Positions 1 to 6,209 of a stretch of DNA of 7,887 bases are shown piece by piece. The stretch spans positions 1 to 7,887 of the forward strand of contig CAOJHG010000080.1 in assembly GCA_948435975.1 (NCBI GenBank), in the 5' to 3' direction. The stretch is from an uncultured Oscillibacter sp. Its GTDB lineage: Bacteria; Bacillota; Clostridia; Oscillospirales; Oscillospiraceae. The notes beneath the pieces were generated by a model. The model saw only the letters and a program-made list of their open reading frames with translations, had not been told where the DNA came from and ran no database searches. Position 1 is the stretch's first letter; each line of letters starts with the position of its first letter. Position numbers and translations under genes: made by a program.

Positions 1-1
1 C

Positions 2-232
2 CATAGGATTTTGAACCGGGCGGCGTTCCTGATCGAGCGGGCCGATGTTCCCTGCGCTTTTCCGCCACAAGCTCTAGCAGGAAATCCGCTGAGTACAAGC
101 GCCGCCTTGGTTATGGAACAGCAGGTGCCCTCAGCGTTTTTGATGGGCCTCCTTTTGGGCGGAGCGACGAATCATACGCTGAAAGATGACTGTCGGCAGC
201 AGTTGCAGACGCGGGAGCTGAAAAAGGATTGA
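2..232 (+). CDS. Unidentified protein, C-terminal end only
   Basis: An open frame enters from the left edge and ends at the TGA at 230-232, giving about 76 residues. There is a possible TTG start at 11 but no convincing ribosome site in front of it, so I read this as the tail of a longer gene upstream. The visible part has a mildly hydrophobic stretch (around SAFLMGLLLGGA) and then a charged end (QLQTRELKKD). I recognise no domain or motif. It lies 46 nt upstream of the HD-GYP gene on the same strand, so it may belong to the same operon. It could also be non-coding sequence that happens to be open. Its frame differs from that of the HD-GYP gene, so the two are not a simple continuation of each other. 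Confidence 0.35.
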   Translation, partial: HRILNRAAFLIERADVPCAFPPQALAGNPLSTSAALVMEQQVPSAFLMGLLLGGATNHTLKDDCRQQLQTRELKKD

Positions 233-263
233 AATGGACTTTTCGCGATGCTCCAGACTTGAT

Positions 264-270
264 AAGGAGG
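264..270 (+). promoter_or_regulatory. Ribosome binding site deciding a TTG start
   Basis: AAGGAGG lies 8 nt before the TTG at 279. This is a near-perfect Shine-Dalgarno match and is why TTG 279 is preferred over the in-frame ATG at 234, which has only a weak AAAAGG in front of it. Confidence 0.75.
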
Positions 271-278
271 AAACTGCT

Positions 279-836
279 TTGCATAACACACCTCACAGCA
301 CACAATTCCAGGCTTTGACCAGGCGCCTGCTGCTGGCGTTCTCCAGCGCTGGCGCCATTCCCCAGATGCCTGACCAGGACATTGACCACTATTCCGAGCT
401 GGCCCTTTTTCACGACATCGGGAAACGCGCTGTCCCTCCGGCGATTCTGAACAAGCCCGGTTCGCTGACACCGGAGGAGTTTGCCATTATGAAGTCGCAC
501 ACCATTGAGGGCTGCCGACTTCTCGCAGAAGACCCGGAGCTGTCCGAGAGAGAGGACTTTCCCCTAATCTGTGACGTCTGCCGCCACCATCACGAACGCT
601 GGGACGGCGGAGGCTATCCGGACAGGCTGTCCGGCTGCCAAATTACCCCCTGGGTCCAGGTGGTGGGCCTTGCCGACGCCTTTGACGCGCTGCTCCATCC
701 CAGGCCCTACAAACCGGCGTACCTCTGGACACAGGCCGCGTCCATGATTTCTGACGGAGCCTGCGGGGCCTTTTCGCCGGATATCCTGATCTGCTTTCGT
801 TACAGCATCCGTGAAATTCATACCGCCGTCTATTGA
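279..836 (+). CDS. HD-GYP domain protein, probable c-di-GMP phosphodiesterase
   Basis: A 185-residue protein made of almost nothing but an HD-GYP domain. Family hallmarks are visible: FHDIGK (H45, D46, K49), the KPGSLTPEE stretch (59-67), KSH with H74, the double histidine in HHHE (103-106), the GYP signature in WDGGGYP (108-114), and the LADAFDAL helix with D133 followed by RPYK. These are the metal ligands and nucleotide-binding loop of class II c-di-GMP phosphodiesterases, which hydrolyse c-di-GMP to pGpG or GMP. There is no sensor, receiver or membrane segment. The N-terminal helix is divergent: the usual first histidine, about 32 residues before the HD, is not at its normal spacing, though H6 could serve if there is an insertion. 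A cytosolic role is inferred. The next gene starts 28 nt downstream behind a similar ribosome site, so it is probably transcribed with the secretion genes. Activity is not certain given the altered N-terminus. Confidence 0.85.
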   Translation: MHNTPHSTQFQALTRRLLLAFSSAGAIPQMPDQDIDHYSELALFHDIGKRAVPPAILNKPGSLTPEEFAIMKSHTIEGCRLLAEDPELSEREDFPLICDVCRHHHERWDGGGYPDRLSGCQITPWVQVVGLADAFDALLHPRPYKPAYLWTQAASMISDGACGAFSPDILICFRYSIREIHTAVY

Positions 837-850
837 AATACGCCTTATAG

Positions 851-857
851 AAGGAGG
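851..857 (+). promoter_or_regulatory. Ribosome binding site deciding a TTG start
   Basis: AAGGAGG lies 7 nt before the TTG at 865. It sets the start of the pilin-like gene. An in-frame ATG at 811 lies inside the HD-GYP gene, has no such site, and would add 18 residues in front of the signal-like segment. Confidence 0.75.
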
Positions 858-864
858 AAATTCT

Positions 865-1236
865 TTGAAAAAACACATTTTCCAGGACCGCATCGGACCG
901 AACCTGCCCAGGTACTACAGCCGCACTATGATGCTGGTGATTGCCTGTGCCTGCCTGACTGTCCCCGCTTTTGCGGTGCAGGACTTGTTCGCTGTGGCAA
1001 AGACCATCATCATTGACCTCTACACCCAGATCGCGGGCATCAGCACCGTGCTGGCGGGCCTCATGTCCGCCGTGGCGGTCATCGGCGCGAAGCTCTCCAA
1101 CAACCAGCATAAGGTGGACCAGGCATGGGACTGGCTGAAACGCATCTGGATCTGCTGGGCCATCATCAATGGAATCGGGGCCTTCATTGCCTACATCGTT
1201 CCGAAGTTCTCCGGTTTGGCAACCCTAACTCCTTAA
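865..1236 (+). CDS. VirB2/TrbC-like small membrane protein (pilin-type T4SS subunit)
   Basis: A 123-residue protein with the layout of VirB2/TrbC subunits: a charged N-terminus (residues 2-20), a hydrophobic signal-like segment (about 21-37) ending in PAFA-VQ, which resembles a signal peptidase site after A37, then two further hydrophobic helices at about 55-75 and 94-112 separated by a short polar loop (KLSNNQHKVDQ). If cleaved, the mature product would be about 86 residues. In T4SSs this class forms the pilus or the surface-exposed part of the channel; in Gram-positive elements the exact role is less settled. It sits directly before the VirB6-like gene, 24 nt away, which fits the family's usual position. 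The call rests on topology, size and context rather than on a sequence signature, since these subunits are poorly conserved. Confidence 0.7.
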   Translation: MKKHIFQDRIGPNLPRYYSRTMMLVIACACLTVPAFAVQDLFAVAKTIIIDLYTQIAGISTVLAGLMSAVAVIGAKLSNNQHKVDQAWDWLKRIWICWAIINGIGAFIAYIVPKFSGLATLTP

Positions 1237-1260
1237 CTTGTACCATCCGGCAGGAAGGGG

Positions 1261-3738
1261 GTGTTTATCCTGCTGGAACTTATTTTTCAGGGCTTCTTTG
1301 AGTGGATTTACAGCCTGATTCTGGAGGTTTGGAACTTTTTCTTCTCGTCGCTGCTGGACATCATGACGCTGGATTTTGCGTACATCAAAACCCACGTTCC
1401 CATTGTAGAGGACATCAGCGGCGTTTTCCTGGCAGTGGGCTGGGCGCTGCTGCTGGGGAACCTGGTGTTCCAGGCCATGCGCAGCATGGTTTCCGGCCTG
1501 GGCTTCGAGGGAGAAGACCCAAAGATGCTGTTTGCCAGGACCTTTGTGTTTTCGTTCCTGCTCCTGGCCAGTCCGCAGATTTGCGAGATTGGCCTGAATC
1601 TCACATCAAGAATCATGGCTTTGCTGGAAGTTCCGGACGCGATCAATGTCCATCTGGTGGACAGCGGACTTTTCGGAACGCTTACCGCCGCGTGGCTGCT
1701 GGTCATCATATTCGATATTATCCTGATGTTCATGGTGCTGAAGCTGCTGCTGGAGGTTGCGGAGCGCTATGTGATTCTGGCGGTGCTGTCCCTCACAGCG
1801 CCGCTTGCCTTTTCCATGGGCGGCAGCAAGAGCACGGCGGATATTTTCTCAGGCTGGTGCCGGATGTTTGGCAGCATGTGTCTGCTGATGGTGACAAACG
1901 TGATGTTTTTCAAAATGCTGCTGTCTGTGGTATCTACCATCCCCAGCGGACTGGACGTGTTTCCCTGGATGGTCCTGAACATCACCATTGTAAAGGTTGC
2001 GAAAAAAGCGGATGATATTATTACACGAATTGGCCTGAATCCGGCCATCACTGGCGATAAAGGCAAGGGCCTTGGAAGTTCCCTTGCCCATACTGTGATC
2101 CGAAGCGCCGCGTCTAAAGTCATCAAAACGGTTGGAGCTGTGGCAACAGGCGGAGCAAGCACAGCCGTCGGAGCCGCTGCAGGAGGTGCTAAGGCAGTCA
2201 CCGGCGTGGCAGGCGCGGCGGGCGCTGCTGGAGCGGCCGGAGCTGCTGGCGGAGCCTTCCGGTCAGGCGGACGGCATGGCGGTGGGACACGGCGGCCCGG
2301 TTCACCGCAGGAACAGCCGTCCGGAGGCGCCTCGCAGGGAGGAGCCAAAGAGCCTGCCAAAGATTCTGCCGGTCAAACTGACCAGAGAAGCGGTGCTTCC
2401 AGAAGAACTTCTGTCCCTCAAGGTGCCCGGCGTGGAACGTCGAACGTCACAGGCACTACGGAAACCTCCGACATGCAAGCTGGAGGAAACTTTAGAGGCG
2501 GCGGCAGATTTGGCGGCGGTGAAGGCAGAAGAACCGGCGGATTCACCGGCGGAGGCAGAGCTGGCGGCGGCATTGGCCGTGAAACCCTCCGGCATTCCGG
2601 CAGGATGGGCGGCGGCGCTTCCTACAGACGCGGCGTCGATGTGCATGTTGGAGATGATTTTGATGATGGCCAGGTTGGCACAGGAGGCCGCCGTGTTGCC
2701 CCGGATACAGGACACAAGAGTACGCCTGCTGGTGGTGTTGGCAGGAGCGAACTTGCAGATAGAACGCGCAAAAGTACGTCTGCTGGCGGTGTTGGAAGAA
2801 GCGAACTTGCAGATAGAACTCACAGAAGTACGCCTGTCGGCGGTGTTGGTAGAAGCGAACTTGCAGATAGAACCCGCAGAAGTACGCCTGCTGGTGGTGC
2901 CGGAAGAAGTGAAGCTACTGATAAGACACGCAAAAGCGCACCTGCTGGCGGCGTTGGCAGAAGCGGGCTTGCTGGTGCAGCAGGAACGATACCGCCAGCG
3001 GATACAACTGCAAGAAGAGGCGGCGGCCGGCGTGGGGAGGGCACATCCACGCAGGAATCCCGGAAGCCGGGAGGCCGTTCTGATTTTACAAAGAGCGCTT
3101 CCTCTGCGCGTACAGATTCTATACCAAAGAAGCGGAGTTCCGGCACGGTCCGGCAGGAACCGGCTAAGGAATCTTCGCCCACCAGAGCTTCAGAAAGAAG
3201 AGGGGCGATTGCGCCGCCCGGCTCGGCAGGAAGCGGACACAGTTCCTATTCGGGAAATCCCCGCCGTTTCCGGGACCGAAGCCCCAGCCCAGCCCGGCGG
3301 GAACTGTCCAGAGGCGCAATCCCCAGGGGAGGGATTCAAAAAGATGGTGCTCCCAAAATTCACCCCGGCATAGCAGGAACGCCCCGCACATCCGCAAAGG
3401 CAGAGGTTCGTTCGGAGCGCCGGTCTTCCATCCCGGTTCAGCAGGAAGCGGCCAAGGCACCAGCAAAAGGAGGTACACCCAGCCCCACAGAAAGCGGCGG
3501 CAGTTCGCGCACGAGAACGGAATCAAAGCAGCGCACTGCCAACCCGGCCCGGCAGGAACAGGTCAAGGTTTCCACACCTGCCAATCCCCCCAAAAAAACC
3601 GAAAGCCCCATTGTCCGCCCAAGCGGGAGGCCCGCTGCCAATCCGACAGGGACAAGGAGGCAGGTGCCAACACGCACAACGCGGGCAAAGCCTGGAGGTG
3701 CCGATCAGGGAGGGCCAGTGAATGGGAAACCGAAATGA
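1261..3738 (+). CDS. VirB6/TrbL-like conjugation membrane protein with long repeat-bearing tail
   Basis: An 825-residue protein in two unlike halves. Residues 1-250 are hydrophobic, with an N-terminal amphipathic part and about five membrane segments (roughly 50-72, 92-112, 138-160, 165-187 and 198-222), followed by a WMVLNITIVKVAKKADDI stretch. This fits the polytopic VirB6/TrbL channel family. From about residue 262 to the end the protein is hydrophilic and low-complexity: an Ala/Gly run with four GAA units (318-329), an RGG-like Gly/Arg block (about 407-440), an 18-residue tandem repeat (about 486-572), and a Pro/Arg/Ser-rich end with a recurring RQE..K motif. VirB6-like proteins of Gram-positive elements often carry extra C-terminal regions, but one of about 560 residues is long. 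The GTG start at 1261 follows AGGAAGGGG; no better start is seen. The gene overlaps the hydrolase gene by 17 nt. Where the tail sits, inside or outside the cell, cannot be told. Confidence 0.82.
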   Translation: MFILLELIFQGFFEWIYSLILEVWNFFFSSLLDIMTLDFAYIKTHVPIVEDISGVFLAVGWALLLGNLVFQAMRSMVSGLGFEGEDPKMLFARTFVFSFLLLASPQICEIGLNLTSRIMALLEVPDAINVHLVDSGLFGTLTAAWLLVIIFDIILMFMVLKLLLEVAERYVILAVLSLTAPLAFSMGGSKSTADIFSGWCRMFGSMCLLMVTNVMFFKMLLSVVSTIPSGLDVFPWMVLNITIVKVAKKADDIITRIGLNPAITGDKGKGLGSSLAHTVIRSAASKVIKTVGAVATGGASTAVGAAAGGAKAVTGVAGAAGAAGAAGAAGGAFRSGGRHGGGTRRPGSPQEQPSGGASQGGAKEPAKDSAGQTDQRSGASRRTSVPQGARRGTSNVTGTTETSDMQAGGNFRGGGRFGGGEGRRTGGFTGGGRAGGGIGRETLRHSGRMGGGASYRRGVDVHVGDDFDDGQVGTGGRRVAPDTGHKSTPAGGVGRSELADRTRKSTSAGGVGRSELADRTHRSTPVGGVGRSELADRTRRSTPAGGAGRSEATDKTRKSAPAGGVGRSGLAGAAGTIPPADTTARRGGGRRGEGTSTQESRKPGGRSDFTKSASSARTDSIPKKRSSGTVRQEPAKESSPTRASERRGAIAPPGSAGSGHSSYSGNPRRFRDRSPSPARRELSRGAIPRGGIQKDGAPKIHPGIAGTPRTSAKAEVRSERRSSIPVQQEAAKAPAKGGTPSPTESGGSSRTRTESKQRTANPARQEQVKVSTPANPPKKTESPIVRPSGRPAANPTGTRRQVPTRTTRAKPGGADQGGPVNGKPK
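2716..2976 (+). repeat. 54-bp tandem repeat inside the VirB6-like gene (four full units plus a partial fifth)
   Basis: Units start at 2716, 2770, 2824 and 2878, with a degenerate partial fifth at 2932. Each unit encodes 18 residues with the consensus (K/R)STPAGGVGRSELADRTR. The core GTTGG-AG-AGCGAACTTGCAGAT is almost unchanged in units 1-3 and decays in units 4 and 5. The period is a multiple of three, so gain or loss of units keeps the frame. Between units 1 and 2, five of the seven base changes are silent third-position changes in the VirB6-like frame, so the protein rather than the DNA seems to be what is kept. Confidence 0.92.
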
Positions 3739-4957
3739 AAAGAGTCCAGGTGTTCCGTTTCTGGTCAAGGCTGTAGCGGTTATCTCTGTTCTTCTGCTCT
3801 TGAATCCTCTGATGATTTTCACCGCTCTGCCCAATATGTTTTTCGGCTATGGCAGTTCTGAAACGGAGGAAATCACCCGCATGACGGAACAGGCCATGAC
3901 CATTGGAGGAATTTACACCAGCCTGGAGGACTTCGACAGTACCCAGGTGGATTCCATTGTCACCAGCATCGCCAATGAATATGAGGAAAATGGGACCACA
4001 ATTGATAAAATCGAGGTATCCAGCGATGTTGAGGAAGAAGATCTTCTATGGCTCATAGCAATCAACTCCGTCGCTCATCAGCAAGACCTGGACGCCATGA
4101 GCGCCGAGGATGTCCGCTCCTTCTGTACCGCTCACCTGGTTCTCACGCCCTCCCTGGACTTTCTGACCGGGGAGGGCGATGCTGTAAACACAACGCTGAA
4201 GATTCAGATTGAAAAACCGGACCCGGACCAGCTTATGGACCAGCTGGGCTTTGATGAAGAGGCTAAAACCTGGGCGGGAGCCATGTTTGAGGTCCTGCGG
4301 GACAGCGACGCTCTGAAAAAATACGCTTCTTATTTTGAGGAGTTCCACCCCAGCTATGAGGGGGATACCTCCTACGAGGGCGGCGGAAGCAATCTTGAAC
4401 ATGGCAGCGGCCAAGGCAGTGCCATTGACACCTCCCATTTTGTCAGCCCTGGAACAAAGAACAACCTGGACCTTGCCGCCTACGCTGTCCAGGCTTGGGA
4501 AAATAATTGGGGCTATGTCTGGGGGACCTATGGCAATGTCCTGACGGAATCCCTGTTTGCCTACAAGCTGAAGCAGTACCCGGACGGCGTGGGCAAATAC
4601 AAGGACTTCATTCGGGCGAACTGGCTGGGCCGCCGTACCGCCGACTGCGTTGGCCTCATCAAGGGCTACGGCTGGCTGGACGCCTCCAGCGGCGCTATTC
4701 GGTACGGCACCAACGGAATGCCGGACTACGGTGCAAACCAGATGTACCAGTCCGCCGCGGTAAAAGGGCCCATGTCCACCATGCCGGAGATTCCGGGCCT
4801 GGCGGTCTGGAAATCCGGTCATATTGGTATCTACATTGGAAACGGATATGTCATTGAGGCCATGGGCACCAAATACGGCGTTGTGAAAACGAAGGTGGAT
4901 GGCCGGGGCTGGCAGGGCTGGTGCAGGCTCCCATCAATCACTTACATAGAAGGATAA
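3722..4957 (+). CDS. Membrane-anchored NlpC/P60 family peptidoglycan hydrolase (VirB1 role)
   Basis: A 411-residue protein with one N-terminal membrane segment (about residues 12-35), a long acidic stalk (45-235) ending in a Gly/Ser-rich linker, and a C-terminal NlpC/P60-type cysteine peptidase domain (about 245-408). The catalytic Cys is C309 in RTADCVGLIKGYGW, and the His is H367 in KSGHIGIYIGNGYVIEA. The third position, often His in P60, is E379 here. The domain closes with GWQGWCRLP. Such enzymes cut the gamma-D-Glu to diamino-acid link of peptide stems and act outside the membrane to let the conjugation apparatus through the wall. Unlike CwlT-type conjugation hydrolases, I see no lysozyme or transglycosylase motif in the N-terminal region. 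The start ATG is 7 nt after GGGAGGG (3708-3714) and overlaps the end of the VirB6-like gene by 17 nt, suggesting translational coupling. Confidence 0.87.
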   Translation: MGNRNEKSPGVPFLVKAVAVISVLLLLNPLMIFTALPNMFFGYGSSETEEITRMTEQAMTIGGIYTSLEDFDSTQVDSIVTSIANEYEENGTTIDKIEVSSDVEEEDLLWLIAINSVAHQQDLDAMSAEDVRSFCTAHLVLTPSLDFLTGEGDAVNTTLKIQIEKPDPDQLMDQLGFDEEAKTWAGAMFEVLRDSDALKKYASYFEEFHPSYEGDTSYEGGGSNLEHGSGQGSAIDTSHFVSPGTKNNLDLAAYAVQAWENNWGYVWGTYGNVLTESLFAYKLKQYPDGVGKYKDFIRANWLGRRTADCVGLIKGYGWLDASSGAIRYGTNGMPDYGANQMYQSAAVKGPMSTMPEIPGLAVWKSGHIGIYIGNGYVIEAMGTKYGVVKTKVDGRGWQGWCRLPSITYIEG

Positions 4958-4962
4958 CAGTC

Positions 4963-5235
4963 ATGGTGTTACAAACCAATCTGAGAGCGCTGCGGCACCG
5001 CTACCAGCTGTCTTTGACAGAATTGGAGGCGGTGTCCAGTCTTTCCAATCAATATATCAGCCGTGCGGAGCTGGGGCAGATTCAACCCACAAAACGGCTG
5101 GAAGAGCAGTTGGAATCCGCTGTTGAAAGAATTATCGCGAAGCGGGAAAGCACGCTGCGGTCTTTCAAGAGGGATTTCCAGTCATACAAAGGCCGGCTTT
5201 TGCGGCCTGTGGAGGACACGAAGCATGACGAATGA
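4963..5235 (+). CDS. Small XRE-type helix-turn-helix protein
   Basis: A 90-residue protein. Residues 7-58 match the Cro/C1 (XRE) helix-turn-helix pattern: LRALRHRY, then LSLTELEAVSSLSNQYISRAELGQ with T19-E20-L21 in helix 2 and N29-Q30-Y31-I32-S33 in the recognition helix, then the E-x-G turn (E36, G38). The remaining 30 residues are strongly basic and helical, with no second known domain. Binding a DNA operator is the family's usual role; the target here is unknown. The ATG at 4963 follows AGAAGGAT and lies 5 nt after the hydrolase stop; an upstream in-frame ATG at 4921 is inside the hydrolase gene and is less likely. It overlaps the PrgI gene by 11 nt, so it is co-translated with structural T4SS genes, an uncommon place for a regulator. 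It could instead have lost DNA binding and act as a small structural partner. Confidence 0.75.
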   Translation: MVLQTNLRALRHRYQLSLTELEAVSSLSNQYISRAELGQIQPTKRLEEQLESAVERIIAKRESTLRSFKRDFQSYKGRLLRPVEDTKHDE

Positions 5236-5533
5236 AACCTACTACATCCCTGCCAATTTTACCGACGCGGGCCGGGTGATGGGTCTGTTTGAGATCCGCA
5301 ATCTGATTGAGGCGGTCCTTTTGACTTTGCCCATCCTGTACCTGTGCCTTGCCTTTGTCCCGCTGTCCATGACGCCGAAGATCATCGTCACCCTGACCGT
5401 CTTGGTGCCTGTGGGCGGCTTTGGCCTGATTGGCGTCAGCGACGACAGCCTGACCCGCTGGCTGAGTTCCTGGTGGCGCTGGCGGAAGGGGCGGCGGCTG
5501 ATTACCTATCGAGGGGAGTGCAATAAAAAATGA
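5225..5533 (+). CDS. PrgI family conjugation membrane protein (VirB3-like position)
   Basis: A 102-residue protein matching the PrgI family known from Gram-positive conjugative elements. It shows the N-terminal YYIPANF motif (6-12), the GLFEIRNLIEA stretch (20-30), two membrane segments (about 28-47 and 52-71) separated by a short loop, the GVSDDSLTRWL motif (70-80), and a basic end with RRLITYRGE (90-98). Length is normal for the family. PrgI proteins are encoded next to VirB4 and are taken as inner-membrane partners of the ATPase, like VirB3 in Gram-negative systems. The ATG follows GGAGG (5211-5215) at a 9-nt gap. The stop overlaps the next start as ATGA at 5530-5533. Confidence 0.88.
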   Translation: MTNETYYIPANFTDAGRVMGLFEIRNLIEAVLLTLPILYLCLAFVPLSMTPKIIVTLTVLVPVGGFGLIGVSDDSLTRWLSSWWRWRKGRRLITYRGECNKK

Positions 5534-6207
5534 ACATCAAAGAACTGATTTTTGGCGGTGCGGTGAAAGCCGCCGGAGGGGGCGGAGCCTACCGGGACAG
5601 CATCCAGGCATGGCTTCCCATCAAGAACATCATGGGCGGTGTCGTGATTACCCGGGATAACCGCTTTATTAAAATCCTGGAGGTCCTGCCGGTAAACATC
5701 TACCTGAAATCCGCCAACGACCGGCAGAATATCATTGCCAGCTACGCCGCCTGGCTGAAAATCGCCCCGGACAACATTCAGCTGGAGGCCCGAACCCTCC
5801 CGGCGGATACCGCCGACTATGTGGAGCGCATGAGGGAGTTTGCCGAAGCGGAGGAAAACGAGTCCTGCCGGGAGATGATCGAGGACAACATTGCCGAGAT
5901 TGGCCAGGGCGTGGCCAGCGACGCTATCCGGCACCGCTTCTTCCTGATCTTCCAGTATGAAGCACACATGAAGTCCAAGGGCCACAGTGTTGCCGCCATT
6001 ATCCAGCGGTTGAATGAAGAAGCAGATACGGCCCGGCGGTATCTGGACGTCTGCGAGCTGGAGGTTCTGGAACCCCGCTGGACAGATGATTTCATTCTGA
6101 AGCTGCTGTATGAGATCATCAACAAACGCACCAGCCGCCGGGTGAAGCTGCCGGAGGGCGTGTTTGACATGACGACAGCGGTGCATGGCATCTACGAGGA
6201 GGGGTGA
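5530..6207 (+). CDS. Conjugation protein resembling the N-terminal region of TraC/VirB4-type proteins
   Basis: A 225-residue soluble protein without a nucleotide-binding motif. After a Gly-rich start it carries WLPIKNIMGGVVITRDNRF (28-46) and KILEVLPVNIYLKS (48-61), then RQNIIASYAAWLKIAPDN and an RFFLIFQYEAH strand. This pattern is familiar from clostridial conjugative elements, where such a protein sits between PrgI and VirB4, and it resembles the substrate-engaging N-terminal domain of TraC/VirB4 proteins. Its exact function is not known to me; a scaffold or partner for the ATPase is inferred. It is not simply the broken-off front of the next gene, because that gene has its own VirB4-like N-terminal domain. 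The start overlaps the PrgI stop (ATGA) and the stop lies 2 nt before the VirB4 start, so the three are tightly coupled. Confidence 0.65.
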   Translation: MNIKELIFGGAVKAAGGGGAYRDSIQAWLPIKNIMGGVVITRDNRFIKILEVLPVNIYLKSANDRQNIIASYAAWLKIAPDNIQLEARTLPADTADYVERMREFAEAEENESCREMIEDNIAEIGQGVASDAIRHRFFLIFQYEAHMKSKGHSVAAIIQRLNEEADTARRYLDVCELEVLEPRWTDDFILKLLYEIINKRTSRRVKLPEGVFDMTTAVHGIYEEG

Positions 6208-6209
6208 AA

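Noticed and set aside
234..278. ATG at 234 as start of the HD-GYP gene
   Set aside because: It has a weak ribosome site, while the in-frame TTG at 279 has AAGGAGG at ideal spacing; the extra 15 residues show no family similarity.
111..500. Minus-strand open frames over the left edge and the HD-GYP start
   Set aside because: They run opposite the HD-GYP coding region, with no ribosome site or recognisable domain.
1302..2015. 237-codon + strand open frame inside the VirB6-like gene
   Set aside because: It is a different frame over the membrane domain, where the main frame shows continuous membrane segments; the alternative product has no such pattern or ribosome site.
2716..2976. CRISPR-like array
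   Set aside because: Units are directly adjacent with no unique spacers, the period is a multiple of three, and the repeat is translated within the VirB6-like gene.
4046..4822. 258-codon open frame on the minus strand
   Set aside because: It is antisense to the NlpC/P60 gene and shows no domain; the sense strand has the catalytic Cys and His.
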